DNA from: Sipunculus nudus | Taxonomy: Eukaryota; Annelida; Sipuncula; Golfingiida; Sipunculidae | Assembly (NCBI GenBank): GCA_026874595.1 | Contig: CM049316.1 | Coordinates: 63,037,176 to 63,101,175 of the forward strand | Direction of reading: 5' to 3' | Length of the DNA: 64,000 nt | Shown here: positions 1 through 13,071 of the stretch, piece by piece | How the letters are laid out: the number at the start of each line of letters is the position of its first letter | Numbering within the stretch: the stretch's first letter is position 1 | The notes under the pieces: model-generated | The model's input: the letters and a program-made list of their open reading frames with translations, nothing else | Database searches by the model: none | Told to the model about the DNA's origin: nothing | Translations under genes and position numbers: made by a program

Positions 1-305
1 GTGATGTCTTTCCATTTTCTGAGACTCGGTTGAGTCAGACATATCAAAATGTTCAGTTATTCCAACTAGCACAATTTGATTCTGTTTAAAAATGATGTAA
101 TAGGTAGGCTCTGAAATAATATTTGTCTTATATATTACTTATCAATTTAAAAATTATCCTTTGGCATGTTATTACTATGGCCTGTGGAATAAAATGTTCA
201 AATGTGACTGATGTATTGTTTTGTCTTATTATAATAAAGGTTTATTATAATAATCCCATAGGTTGTCACGGAAAACAGTTGACAACCCTGTTGACAACCC
301 TAGAG

Positions 306-511
306 CAGAAGCGGATCCGGGGGGGGGGGGGGTCCAGGGGGTCCAGGACCCCCACTTTTTCATCAGAAACAACGTTTTATTAAGGGCTTCAGACAAAATT
401 TTGCCGCCTGGACCCCCCCCCCTTTTTCAGACCTGAGGACCTTTTTTTAGGGTTTTCATTTGTCCTCCTGGGTTGGACTCCCCCTTCTCCTAAATCCTGG
501 ATCCGCCCCTG
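306..511. mobile_element. hAT-like MITE, copy 1
   Basis: The 206-bp element is flanked by the 5-bp duplication TAGAG (301-305 and 512-516). Ends are CAGAAGCGGATCC and, inward from the right, CAGGGGCGGATCCAGGATTT. It contains runs of G and C. The CAG ends and 5-bp duplication fit hAT5-type elements. The same family occurs at 10894-11100. Confidence 0.7.
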
Positions 512-516
512 TAGAG

Positions 517-3096
517 GGTTGTCAATTTGAAATTTTGACGACCTGGGTTATTGTTTTAGGCACATCCATTTGACAACCCCAAAGTTGTCTATTTGACTAC
601 CCTATACCTTTAACATTATAATGTTAAAATAGTTTAGCCAGTCTACTTTTTATTCTGGCGTATTTTTGGAGAAATTAAACTGGTCTTCAAGTGCAAAATA
701 ATAAATGGATTGGAAAAGCTAGTTTATATGCAATAAAGTATAGTTACTGAGGAACTGGGCCTTTCACATAGGAAGATTGAGGAAGCTCTCATAAATGTGT
801 TCCTGGAAAATCGATTTGTGTAACCACGTTATTATGGCCGATTTTATCGTTCATAAAGTTAAGAATTAATGATAAATTTAATGTTAAAGGTGATAAAATC
901 CTCCATTTTGAGGACTCGGCCCATATCTAGAGCCGGGTCTGTAATGAGTGTGATCGTAAGGTTGTAATGACATACGTTGCAATATTTTCTAAAATTCATT
1001 TCGGGGGGGGGGGGGGGGGGGGTTCATTGAGCTACTGTAATTAGTGTTTTATTTGTAAACTCACAATAAAACACATGTACTGGTCAATCAAGAAAAATAA
1101 TCTGCACTTTCATTTCTGATCGTGGTCACCTGTTTATATAATCAACGTATAGAATTAAATAACTGTATTTATATATTTATGTGTGTGTGTGTGCTCAGAT
1201 ACCGGACCTAATTAATTCAAGGTTATGGCCACTTATACCCCTGATCAAGCTCATGACTCTAAATGTTAACTTCATGTCCGCAAGGCCCCTTTAATGTTAA
1301 AAAATATTGTTTTAATGCTAATATTAATTAAACACTTCCTTTATTTTGTTTTACATACAGAATTTAATTATATTGATTCATATGTCGTGTAGATAATGTT
1401 ATGGTAACAAGTTGAAGTATTCTGTAATAATCGTTTGTATATATAATTTGAATTTTGTATTACTTTATTTCATATCAGTGATCTATGTTTATGATGCTCT
1501 GACTGTCAATGTCCCTTAGTTATTCAGACTAAATACTGTAGTTGGTTGAAGCCAGGAATCAGGGTCCCTGTGTTTATCATAGGGTGATGACAGGGTCTAC
1601 GTCATTTTCTTAATTAAACACGCGAGGATAACGTTATAGCCCTTGATAATGAAACTGCCATACTGCGCAATGCCCGATGCGGGCGCCATCTTTTGCCGAA
1701 TGTAATCACCACCAATAACATCATTGTTTCAGCTCGCTTATGCTTGGTACCATATGTCGTGGTCATATTGTTAAGATAATAGTCGTGAAAAACATGTGAA
1801 AATGGACTTTGACAGATACTTAGCGGACGATGGTCACGTATGATATGTGGTCCCTTTGCCTAGGATTTAATTAACATTTAATAGTGAAACTGTCCATGCA
1901 AGGGGCAAACGATCGTGAACAGTATTTGGTTGCTTGATTCGAGGGTAGCATAAACCAGGGCTCACTGTACAATGGCGCCGGGCCCGATCTGTGCACAAAA
2001 CCTAGGGCGCACTCGAAAATTCGAAACTGGTTTCGGTGCCGAGAAAACCGGTTCTGAATGGTTTTACCTTGTATTTTTAAGTGGACGGTTTCGGTTTTAA
2101 TAGAAAATATTGATAACATCGTAAATTATTTATTATTAATTAAATAAATTTATGATGAAAATTTTCTCAAACGTTAGAGTTCCCTGCCTGGGCACTTTGA
2201 GACCAAGTGAGAGCATTATTAATTGTGACTTGCAAATATATATTAAATTATGATGAAAATAGACTATTTCCCTGCGTCTTATAACATGTACACGTGTCAG
2301 ACGGCATGGGTAAAAATATAATGTAAGAGAGGAAAACCATTTCCTAATGTTGTCTTTGAGGCAACGGTGAGGATCCAACCTGCAAAATTTAAGCTGTTAT
2401 CTATTTAAGAAAATTCTATAATTTTTTTCCCTGGTTTTAGCAAATTATAAAATAATCGTGGTGGAAGTGTCCTAACACTTTCATATGCATGCTATCATCG
2501 AATATATTCTTGACATAATGCAACTTTAAAACCAATTTCAATGAACCGGTTCTTTATATATAGACAGCTCTGTTTGACATTTGGACCTTTGTCTGCACAT
2601 GGCCAGATATTGTTCCATATCCAGTATTGGCCATTGTGCACGCATTCTTGTTGCACGGTTGTAAACTTATCCCCAATACCCTAAAACGATAAAATTGTTT
2701 ATTTCTCAACTCATTTTATCTTTTTTAGTCGTAGGAATTCCTGGATTATTAAAGACTGTTTCATTTTTTTTTTGCTTAATTTTAACCATGTTCTCCAAGT
2801 TAAAGCTTATATTCTGTAAATATAGAATACCCTTTATCCTCTGGTATATGAAAAACATACGATTTTTTATCTGGTTATTTATAAATATTTTAAATTGTTC
2901 TCTGAATTTTTGTATTTTAACTTCACTTGGCAATTTCTGAACCTACATATTGTGTTCACAACATCAAGTTTTCATAATTGCACTTCTGAACATGCTCAAA
3001 TACACATTTTATTTAAATTTCCGGTACACACTAATAGGAAAACAATCAGTAATTTGTAAATTTTCTAGGAAATCATAAACTTAAAAAGATTGAACA
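517..3096. other. Intergenic, no gene seen
   Basis: AT-rich sequence with stops in all frames. It holds G20, a short GT repeat near 1181-1193, and an imperfect hairpin at 2594-2640 (TGCACATGGCCAGATA paired with TATTGGCCATTGTGCA). TGCGGGCGCCATC near 1679 is mildly CpG-rich. Nothing was recognised. Confidence 0.6.
1003..1022. repeat. G20 homopolymer
   Basis: A run of 20 G in otherwise AT-rich sequence. Several such runs occur in the window, mostly inside or next to mobile elements. Confidence 0.9.
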
Positions 3097-4578
3097 ACAA
3101 GTGGTCGATGGGCCATGACTTACTGACTGAAAGAGAAGTCAGTGCTCGAGCCAGTCGCAGGTCTACGGAAAATCCTGCCCACACTCGCTCCCTCAGCAAC
3201 GACAAAGTTTGACAGTTTGAGTCGGTATACAGTTAGTTATTTACGGCGAAAATAGAAGACACTGATAGAGTTAAAGTGAGAGAGGCGAAGGAAGCCGGAG
3301 AACCCGGAGAGAACCTTGGACGGGCCACTACAACCCACTCTCATGACAGCACCTTGGAACGAACCCGGGTCGTCAGCGGAGAAGGCCGAGTGCTTTACCG
3401 CTCATCTGTCCAGGCCCCCCATGTCCAAAGGCCATGACGCCCAGCTGAACTCAAGGAACCTTGAACATTGGTTAACATGACTCCGAGAGTGCTCAAATCA
3501 TACATTTTTCCAGTAGACCTAAGACATAGGTTACAATTACCTTATTCTACATGCAGCTGCTACCATTTATGCCCATCCGACTAACAGATAGTTAAAAGCA
3601 TGTTCTTTCACACCGCTTGCAGGATATGTCACAGTGACATTATTTCCTAGAAATATTTACAGGAACCTCCCTGGATTTTGATCAAATTAGAAGTTTCTAG
3701 GTTCAAGTGGAACCAATCATTCAAATCTGTACTATATAATGCTCAAATTATGTTCTTTCACATATCTTGCAGAATATAGGTCACTATGGCCTAATTTCAG
3801 GTTTCCAAGGAGATTTGCCTAAGACCCCCGGGGATGTACAGATAAGTTTCTAGGTCTAACGGTTACAGTTTGTGCCCTATTGACAGCCAGACTGCTTCAT
3901 TCGAAGGTCTCAAACATAGAAAAAAAAAACAAACAGGTGGCGACATTATGAAACACTCCAAGGTCAACATGCATGCAAAGAATCATCGCGATCAATGCAT
4001 TAGTAATTCAGATACTGGAGCTTTTGTATCAAATTTTTAATTTTTCTTGGAGTACTTATGAGCCCCTTAGCTCGAAGGATAGGGGTAATACAGACTTAAT
4101 TTCAGGTTTCCAAGGGGATTTTCCACGGAGCCCTCTGGATATCAAATTTGCAGATTCTAGGTTCAACGTTAACGATTTGTTCCCTGTTAGCGGAAGACCT
4201 CATCTGTGAAGGTTTCAAATATAGAGGAAAAAATGCGTGAAAATGGGTAATAAAAACAGGTGGTGGCACCAGTCTGCGGGAACTGATGAAACACTGCATG
4301 TTTAATATGCATGCAATGAATCATGGCGATCCATCCATTATTTAGATACTGGAGCTTTTATATCAATCCTTTAATTATAGGGGCGTTACTTACGAGCCAC
4401 ATACTCTTAGGATATGGTTAACAGAGACTAAATTTCAGGTATCCAATTAGATTTTTCATGGATCTCCCTGGGTGTCAATTAAGAAGATTCTAGGTCCACC
4501 GGTTACGATTTGTGCCCTGTTAACGGACAGACAGACGGACAAAGAGTGATCGCTATAGCTCAGCCTGCTGAGCAAAAA
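3097..4578 (-). mobile_element. Foldback/Helitron-like repeat family A, copy 1
   Basis: It begins with a degraded ACAAGTG...GGCCATGAC end and finishes GGACAAAGAGTGATCGCT, then a CAGC/GCTGAG foldback. The core is two to three units of ~340 bp, each with AATTTCAGGTTTCCAAGG and GATTCTAGGT and a variant of TTTGTGCCCTGTTAACGG. A SINE is nested at its left end. The family recurs at 16030-22374, 28847-31738, 44086-44580 and about 45356-46335. No coding capacity. Confidence 0.55.
3121..3417 (-). mobile_element. tRNA-derived SINE family 1, copy in reverse
   Basis: On the minus strand it reads GGGGCCTGGACAG, an A-box-like GAGCGGTAAAGCACTCGG, then CGACCCGGGTTCG (B box), GAGAGTGGGTTGTAGT and GTCCAAGG. 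The same order occurs at 29259 and 61228. GGCCATGAC occurs on both sides (3111-3119 and 3430-3438), consistent with a duplicated target inside family A. Confidence 0.7.
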
Positions 4579-5117
4579 ATTATCCGTATATGGGTTACTC
4601 TGCAAATGTTTCGAATGATGATTAAGGATAGTTTTGTTTCTTCTTGAGACATAATTCAGCAGAAGTGTAAATATGTCATCTGTCATTTTAACTATTTGTT
4701 TAAAACTGGCGAGGTGGATTTGTGAATCCTTAGCATAGCAGTTATATCAGTCATGGTTAAATTGCAAACTCTTTAAAAGCATAAGACATTTATGCCTCAG
4801 TTCAGACATTTGAAGTTTACAAGATGTTTAACAAAGTTGAAAATTCATGTCTGAAGTTCTCATTTCCTATACGAATACTCTGTAAATGAGCAAATCAATT
4901 AAAATATATTAATATACTTCAAGAGGTTTCCTGTCTGAAATAGAATAATGCTTGCTTTTACAACAAGTATCATCGTAAAGAAAATGTCTCATGTAAGATG
5001 TTGGTTCTTGGGCTCTTGTTGACTTTGTAGAGTTTAAACAGTGGCGGATACAGAAATTCGAGGACAGATGGGCGCTTATATTGGATTGATATTATTAAAT
5101 AAAAGTTCTTAAAATTT

Positions 5118-5118
<1 letters not shown>

Positions 5119-5171
<53 letters not shown>
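5119..5171. repeat. (TA)n microsatellite
   Basis: About 26 uninterrupted TA units upstream of the Helitron-like element at 5244. Confidence 0.95.
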
Positions 5172-5174
<3 letters not shown>

Positions 5175-5243
5175 CACCCCTCCCAAGGTATAAAAATATG
5201 AAAAAATGAAATAACGAATAAATGGGAAAAGAAATAGATAAAA

Positions 5244-6541
5244 CTAGATATTTCTTGGCACTCCAGGTGCCATAGTATCCCCAGACAATTAACCCCCCTC
5301 CCCTTTAAGAATAGGCCCCCATCTTCAGCAACAGTTAATATCAGACCACTCTCATAGAAAAGGTCACTCTTATAGAAAAGGTCATGACCCCAATTTCAAT
5401 ATACATAATCCCCTAACCCATGTCTATTAAAATGAATTACATGAATGAAATCTGTTCATATCTATTCATAAGTTTTTGACTTATAATGCTCACAGTACTG
5501 TTAAGTAGCAATGATGGGGGTATTAAATGGCACGAAAACAAGTAAAGGAATAACAGATGCGCCATCAGTTTCCGGTACATGACAACACTATCCAAGATAT
5601 TCGGTCAAGTTGATTTTTGGACCAATCCACGCATCCCTTATTGAGATATTAATGATTTTGTGTGATCTTCACCATATATAGCAATATTCAAGGTCAAAGC
5701 CACTCTCATAGGAAAGGTCATGACTCAAAATTATATATACATCATCCTATAACCCATGTCTATGTATATGCATAATATGAAAGAAATCTGTCCATTAGTT
5801 TTTGACTTAAAATGCTTACAGTACTGTTAAGTGGCAATGATGGGGGTACTGAACGGCACGAAATCAAGTAAAAGAATGGCGCCACCAGTTTCCGGTACAT
5901 GACAACACTTTCCAAGATCTTCGGTCAAGTTGATTTTTGGCCAATCCATGCACCCTTATTGAGATATTAATGATTATGTGTGATTTTCACCATATATGGC
6001 AATATTCAAGGCCACTCTCATAGGAAAGGTCATGACCCAAATATAAATAAACATCATCCCATAACCAATATCTATGTTTTTTCATAATATAAAAGAAATC
6101 TGTCCATTGGTTTTTGACTTATAATGCTCACAGTACTGTCAAGTAGCAATTTTTGGGGTATTAAAAGGCACGAAAACAAGTAAAGAATAATAGGTGGCGC
6201 CCCCAGTTTCTGGAACATGACAACCCTATCCATGATCTTTGATCAACTTGATTTTGGGATCAATCCATGCAAGATTTCTTGAGATATTTAGGAATTTGTG
6301 TGATTTTCCCCAAAACTGGACCTATTAAAGGTCAAGGATACTCTCCTAGTAAAGGTCATGACCTCATTTTAAATAGGCGTCGTCCTCTCACCCATATCTA
6401 TACATATACCAAGTTTGGTAAAGATCCCTGAAATATTTTTTTTGAGTTATCGCGCCAACAAGATTTATATACGGCGGCGGCGCGACCGTCGTGAAAACAT
6501 AGTATCCCCCCCCCCCCCGACTTTGTCTGGGGATACAATGA
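5244..6541 (-). mobile_element. Helitron-like non-autonomous element B, copy 1
   Basis: On the minus strand it begins TCATTGTATCCCC after an A, with a near-terminal hairpin (GTATCCCC paired with GGGGATAC). It ends with hairpin GGCAC-CTGGA-GTGCC, the spacer AAGAAATAT and CTAG, before a T. A-TC...CTAG-T is the Helitron signature. The core is 3-4 degenerate tandem units of ~320 bp (CTCACAGTACTGTTAAGT, TGGCACGAAAACAAG, CACTCTCATAGGAAAGGTCA). The satellite core matches Helitron/Helentron-associated interspersed elements. No helicase or Rep is encoded. Confidence 0.65.
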
Positions 6542-6706
6542 TAGATGTTATAGCCCCCTTCTGGATCCTCCAGATCTATATGAGTACAGGATTCAATGGG
6601 GTAAAATTTCCTGAAAGTTCCAGAAAAATTCCTAAATTTCCTCAAATTTATCATGCCTGACATTGGGGGACAAGAAAGCTCCAGTCCTCTAAATGAATGG
6701 CCATGA

Positions 6707-7800
6707 GTGTTTTTTTTTTTTTGCTTGCCGGAAATCTTCGATTTCGGCAAGCATGTTCGTCAGTTGCGTATGTCAGTTTGTCTGTTTTTTGTTTGTTTGT
6801 CATGACTCTCCAGGCCACACTTTTGCATCAATCAACTTGAAACTTACAGGCTTGATTGAAAAAAACCGATTTCTAGGTGCCCTATTGTTTTTGGTCAACA
6901 TTGCTCCAAGGTCAAGGGTCAAGGTCACGACAGGTATGGTAAACGGTTTTTGCACTATAACTTCGCCATAAATAGGCTTATCCACTTCTGCAATAGCTCA
7001 TTTTTTTCGTCATCACCTGGCCTTTCTTTTGACATGTAGCTTACTTAAATTTGCTGTTACCATGGTTACGCAATTTTGGGGAGAAAACATGGAATTTCGT
7101 GATATTTTTCAAATTTGCAGCAATCGTACTGATTCTGAGATATTTTATGTAACACAAGAATATCTCGAAATTGTTTTTTTCAGATTTTGGAAATCGCCGC
7201 CAGGGGGCGTTGCAGATGAAAAACCATGAAAATTTGTTTTGGTGCTATACCTCCAGAACTATTAAACATTGGGCCATTTCCATCACAGCACCTTCAACTG
7301 GGGTCCATGGGCTTATTTTTGCGCATAGGTGCCAAAGTGCGCTATTGCCAGATTTCTCTATTTTTGGGGTAAAACTTTTGAATTTTGAAAATATGCAGTT
7401 TTCAGCTTCTAACTCTGTCAGTTTTTATGCTGGAGAGGTCAATTTTTTTGTATCTTGTAGCCCTTGGTGAGTTCTCGGTGATCCAATCAAAAATCTTGCA
7501 AAATCTCGCACCGTTTCTCGTCGAATGAGATTTTCGCCATTTCACGGTAACATGCCCTATAGGCCACAGATATGCAGGCATCGTTTTGAAACTGATACAT
7601 GTTACTTCATACATTAATATCTCGAAAGCAATTTTTCAGTTTTTGGAAAATAACCGCTAGGGGGCGCTGCACTGCAACCCCATACCTAGTATAATTGTTT
7701 AGCCATATCTCCAAAACTAAACATTTAAGATACATAAGCTGTACACCATATGAATGAGCATTTCATGGCCTTTCTGCCCATGGCCTCTTTTGTTTAATTA
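6707..7800. repeat. Dispersed repeat family C, left copy with terminal hairpin
   Basis: It starts after a T run with a strong hairpin at 6723-6752 (GCTTGCCGGAAATC paired with GATTTCGGCAAGC). It carries CAAGGTCAAGG, ATTTTGGGGAGAAAAC and CCGCTAGGGGGCGCTGC (7654-7670). The last segments recur at 10016-10866. No ORF of interest. Confidence 0.5.
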
Positions 7801-9521
7801 TGCACGGTCCCCACACGTTTTAGCAACTTTGTAAAAAATGGAAAACCGCATGCACGTATACATATGCCATCACGCATGCATGCACGCGTTTTAGTATGAA
7901 AGACAGACACGCTTTCCCATGACTGCAAAAATTATAGCCTTCGCCGTATAAAATATGTAACTACAGACACTCTTTGCATGACATGCAAATAAAGCACACA
8001 CTGTGTCCCTTTCATAAGTAACATGCATTCAGTCGGGACCTGCTTTTTTAGTCCGCGCCTGTGAATTAGGCCCACACGGTTGCTATGGTGGTTGCCACGG
8101 AAGCTTTCGGGCTCTGTAACCTGCACGCGGGCCCGTTTGACATTTCTGTTAAGAGGAGGAGAAACGCAGGGATTGGACAACGCTTGATTTGACGCATCCA
8201 TATATGAGTCCATATGGACATTTTATATGCAAGTTTCAGAAAGTCATAAGACACAGCCTATATATGTTCCTGTACCCCCTCTTTTGTTAAACATTGGTAA
8301 ACAGAGTAAAAAATGTTACATTTACCCTACATATGCGCGTCACTCTTCACAGCAGCTCCTAATGAGTTTAAACAAAATGTAACAATCTTGGTCCTGTCGA
8401 AGCGCGTGTCCCAGTCAATGTATTGATGTGGTCATGTGCATGCGAAGATATGTTTTCTCCTGTGATTACTTATATACATGTACTTGGCATATATCTCTGG
8501 TGAAAAGGTAAGTAACTGTTTAATGACGAGGATACGAATTTAATTGTATAGTTCTTTTTATATTGTACCCATGTTGAAAATGAACCAATGGACATTCACT
8601 TGCATTCAAAGATGCAAGATCGCTGTTATGGATGTTACATTGTTAGTTATAGATTTGTTGTACTGACAAAGCGCGAACTCGACTAAAATTTTGGTGATCG
8701 ACATATATATATTCTCATTATTCAAATGAAAAAGAATACAGAAAAACATCAAGAATCTACCGAAATACAATGAAAGGTAGGCCTACATTCTTGAATAATT
8801 AAGCTGTTCATTAAAGTAAAAGGGAAGATGCATCTTTTTGTAATTATTAAAACAAATAAAAAAATTCACTTGGAATCTCACATGCATGAGATAGTACATG
8901 GGACTTGTATATTCTATGGTTAATGTGTGACTTAATGACCACCATATGAATAAGTAATAATAAGAATACGATCATTACACTGTTTATTTCAACAATACAC
9001 AAGATAAATAATATTCATTGACAATATATAATAATATACGAAGTGTTAACTTTCAATAGTTATAGTTAAAGTAAAATTAATACTTACTTTATTACAGATT
9101 GAAGGATATTATTTTCATGTAAATAATATCTGGATGTATCGCATGCAGTGTCTTTTTTTTACTAAAAACAAATACAACATTTATCTCACAAATTCACCAT
9201 AAGATTTTATTGACAGTTCTCATTGTCATATATACAATATACTTAAATTATTACATACGGAACATGAAAGTTAAAAGGAAGATTTAAAAAAAGTATTGCC
9301 ATAGGCCTATGAAACTTGAACTTGGAGAGCGGCACATTTTATTTTACCCTCCAAGAGAAGCCAAGAAAGGATTACTGGCAGAACAGTGGGATTTGGGCCG
9401 CTCATACAGGTCTTACCCACCAGTATATAGTACGTGTCTTATACATGTATATAAATGACCTGTGTGGCGGTTTTGACCCCACCATACTTGGGTTTTGTTA
9501 CTTAAATGATATTATTTTGTC

Positions 9522-9526
<5 letters not shown>
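7801..9526. other. Intergenic, no gene recognised
   Basis: Low-GC sequence. GTTGCTATGG and GTTGCCACGG near 8077-8099 look like RFX half-sites, but only as halves. AATAAA words on the minus strand occur near 8985 and 9206. A short + strand reading frame from about 9316 precedes the AT repeat, but I do not recognise its ~45 unique residues. Confidence 0.5.
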
Positions 9527-9599
<73 letters not shown>

Positions 9600-9627
9600 T
9601 AAACACACACATATATATATATATATA

Positions 9628-9682
<55 letters not shown>
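9527..9682. repeat. (AT)n microsatellite with ACAC interruptions
   Basis: About 155 bp of AT dinucleotides with two short AC-containing interruptions near 9593-9630. The apparent Tyr-Ile repeat proteins here are translation artefacts. Confidence 0.97.
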
Positions 9683-9684
<2 letters not shown>

Positions 9685-10015
9685 ACTGGTCAAACCACAT
9701 CTTTTAACAAAATAAAAAAGATTTAGGACTCTCATAGATAATATCCGTATCATACATGTATGCATTTAATTTTTTTTTTCTTCTTGTGTATAAACAGGGT
9801 GGTTCCTATTTAAAATATCAATATACATACAGACAATCTTTAAAAATGATTTCAATTTCTGTTACACGCCTGTTTTATTCAATAATTCACTCAGTATATT
9901 CAATTTAAGTTAACATACTTGATATATATAATTAACCATTTTGTGATGTTCACACGTCATCTGTGATTTAATTGCCCATATTTACAGGAATTCTGTAAAA
10001 TTAATGTCCCTCGGT

Positions 10016-10866
10016 GCCATTGTTTTGGCCATGATCTGTGAAAGGTCAAGGTCACAAAAAACCCCAAAAATAGTTTTTTCCCCTCATATCATTGTTAATT
10101 TAAGTCGTATCTACTTCAACCCTAGCTCATTTTCATTGTCATTCCCAGGCCTTTCTTTTGGTGTGTAGATGCCTCAAATTTGCTGTAACCTTAATTACGC
10201 ATTTTGGGGGGAAATTCATGATGGGGTCTTATTTTTCTAACTTTGGGAGTTTTAAAGCTAGAGAGGTCTAGTTTTTTTTGCATCAGGTAACATACAAGAA
10301 GTGTTATTTGATTATATTACAAGTCTTGCAATATCTCGTACAACATCATGTCAAACGAGATATTTCGAGATATCGCTTAGTAATAGCACGAGTCCACAAG
10401 TAAGCAGGAATCATTTTGAAACTGATATATCTTATATCTTACAGTATTATCCCAAAGCAGTTTTTCATTTTCCGGATATGGCCGCTAGGGGGCGCTTGAT
10501 GCGAACCTCCCCAACAAATCATGTTTTAGCCATATCTCAGAAATAATAACCCTCAATTACATAAACTATAGCTTATTTTCTTCGTCTGAGTATTCACCAT
10601 AACCAGGTAAAGTCCTCTGGTGTCAATCTTGTGTCACTTTGTCAGTATGTCTGTCTGTTTGTCAGTTAATTTTAAGCTGTCTCTGCTTTCATGTTTTTAT
10701 TTGAGATATATGTCGTTCAACAGGCCACAGAATCCGAGAAATCACTCTAAAAGTAACTAAAAAATATAGAAAACCGACAGTTTGATCTTTCTGTCCGTCT
10801 GTCTATCATTTTAAAATTCCGGCAAGCGTTCGACCTATGGTCGTCTAGCTTTTTTTTTTTTTTTTT
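10016..10866. repeat. Dispersed repeat family C, right copy
   Basis: It shares CATTTTGGGG, TCATTTTGAAACTGATA and CCGCTAGGGGGCGCT (10482-10496) with 6707-7800. It ends TTCCGGCAAGCGTTCGACC, then ATGGTCGTCTAGC and a T run. The GACC/GGTC hairpin followed by CTAG resembles a Helitron 3' end on the plus strand. The two copies may be the ends of one element interrupted by 2.2 kb. Confidence 0.45.
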
Positions 10867-10893
10867 GCAATGCAATCTAATTCAATTAGGTTT

Positions 10894-11100
10894 CAGGGGC
10901 GGATCCACGATTTGGGAAAAGGGGGGTTCAACCCAGGAGGACTAAAGAAAAGCCTAAAATAAATGTCCTCGTGTCCGGAAAAGGGTAAGTCCCCGGTCCA
11001 TGCCACAAATGTTGTCCGAAACCCTTAAAAAGGTTGCGGCAAAAGGGGGGGGGGAGGGTCATGACCCCCTGGACAACCCCTCCCTCTGGATCTGTTGCTC
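10894..11100. mobile_element. hAT-like MITE, copy 2
   Basis: The left end CAGGGGCGGATCCACGATTT and the following CAACCCAGGAGGAC match the inward-read right end of the copy at 306-511. The right end is degraded (TGGATCTGTTGC), so the boundary and duplication are uncertain. Confidence 0.55.
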
Positions 11101-12001
11101 GGGTTATATGAAAGTATCGGTTAGTTAAGCTCACCCTCTAAAGCGCATCCTCCTGAGCAACATCATCGGTTTAATATTTTCTGTGAGGGAAAGACCGCAT
11201 TCTGTTAACACACTGACCTACTTACGTATCCCAACCTAACGGCCGGTCTGCGAGGTCTTTAAATTTTATGGGCTGACCAAGAGTATAGCTACTTGCATGA
11301 ATACTTGTAACCCCCTAAACTAAGCAGCCTTTTTTATATTTCCCAACTTTTAATATATATTGAAATATGTAACTGCCAGTTGACAGGTTGTTACCAATCT
11401 TGATCAAGGTCAGTGTTACGTCTACAAGGTATCACCCGTTTTTCAAATAATGTGTTTCCGGCTACAGATTTTGGTAAGTATATAAAGGGATGTAGAAACA
11501 CCATTTTTACAACACCAGATAAACATTCACAACACAACCTTCTAAATCCACACACAAATTAGACATGAAACAACATCACATATTTTATAAACAATAATTT
11601 AATTTGTGAGCATACATGACGTTCCAGATAAGTTTACTATTTTTAATGTGATTTTTGCGGAGATCGGCACTTGTGACGGCTAAACTGTTAAGTCTGCTAT
11701 TTGCCTCCGGTTAAAATATGGGTTTCTCTTGACTCAAACTTTTTTTGTATCGTTTAAAAAAGGAACACGTTTGGATACACACCAGAATACAATATATCAT
11801 ATTCAGGAGCTGATTATGCATGAACATAAATAAAAACTCTATTCCCCGACAAGATGGATGTATTTACAATAACAAGCAAATTCAAGGAATTTATGTCCTT
11901 TACTTCTTCCTCCGAGTCTGCGATGATTTTAAAGTCTGTGTCACTAGGTGTAACCATGCTCAACAGATGGCAGCACCTGGCAGTTACTGCAAAATATTCA
12001 A
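11101..12001. other. Intergenic, no gene seen
   Basis: No ORF or known repeat. CAACAGATGGCAGCACC near 11961 is a partial CTCF-like word. Confidence 0.5.
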
Positions 12002-12293
12002 GTAATTTATCTCCCCGCTAGCGATGTCTGTTGGTGATTAGTTAAAACTAAATGTGCTGATTCATCATATCAACATTGAAAGATCCTATTGTATTATAAT
12101 CAGACAAACACACCAAAACCAATCCCATCCAAGGTAAAAATGAGCGCAATCACTTACCCAAATTTGAATGAAATCGGATTATATTTAGGAAAGTTATTGC
12201 ACGGAAACGAAAACCTGACGGATGGACAGACAGAAGGACAGACAAACCCAAATCAATGTCCCCCTTTCCGCGGGAGCGGGGGACAATAAAAAG
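12002..12293 (-). mobile_element. Short Helitron-like repeat family E, copy 1
   Basis: It ends with the hairpin GTCCCCC (12258-12264) and GGGGGAC (12278-12284), then AATAAAAAG. Read on the minus strand, this is a TTGT-plus-hairpin 5' end like that of element B. The interior AATCACTTACCCAAATTTGA and GACGGATGGACAGACAG matches 28118-28553. Confidence 0.45.
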
Positions 12294-12736
12294 GTACTCA
12301 TGGAAGTAACGTGTGTGGGTGTGACAGACCTGTTCTGGAAATTGCAAACCATCTCGTCTTTTAGTGTTGAGTAAACTTTATTCGAATTTATTTATAACAA
12401 TTCATTGATGCTAATAGTATACAAATTTAACAAAAAACTTTTTACCAGTGCTTTGTTATCGTGAATGTATGTTAATTTTCATTGGATTCTAAGAAACACT
12501 GAATGTTAACGTCCGCTAGGTGAAAAGTACTATCCCCAACAAAAACAGTTGAAAATAATTTATGAAAATTTACAAAAATAAAATTATGAACAAACAAGTT
12601 TGATTAATAGTTTTATAGACAAGCCATCTATTTAAGTTTGATAATACGATCCGATATCAGACCTAACCCAATATAATACAATTTTCCAATCTGTATGCTT
12701 TGCTGGTGCTTTGTTGTAGCACCTGTTGGCGTAGGT

Positions 12737-12751
12737 GCTGCCATCTAGTGG
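12737..12751 (-). promoter_or_regulatory. CTCF-like motif downstream of HSF1
   Basis: On the minus strand it reads CCACTAGATGGCAGC, matching the bilaterian CTCF core CCASNAGRKGGCRS. It lies about 1.6 kb beyond the candidate poly(A) signal of HSF1. This is a motif match only. Confidence 0.4.
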
Positions 12752-13018
12752 TCACTTGTATAACTATTTCACACTCGTCTTGCATGCAGCATTGGTTAGT
12801 TTGACCCAGTGCTGTACTACAGAAGTTTCTGAATCGGTCACGAGGCGTGGAACGGTTTTATTTTAAATATTTTAGTGGCAAATATAATGAATAAGAGCCT
12901 TGCAGGTATCTTGTGAAATCAATTCTGACAATAAGGTGATGTGCATTGTGCAGTATACTGTCAATCAGGATTACATGTATCTTGCATTTCATTTGACATT
13001 TCATGCAATTTACAACAG

Positions 13019-13020
<2 letters not shown>

Positions 13021-13066
<46 letters not shown>
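13021..13066. repeat. (AT)n microsatellite
   Basis: 23 uninterrupted AT units. Confidence 0.95.

Positions 13067-13071
<5 letters not shown>

Noticed and set aside
8077-8099. RFX X-box pair
   Set aside because: Only half-sites fit (GTTGCTATGG, GTTGCCACGG); the second halves do not match RGYAAC.
9316-9726. 136-residue ORF
   Set aside because: Most of it is the AT repeat read as Tyr-Ile. The first ~45 residues match nothing I know and have no splice support.
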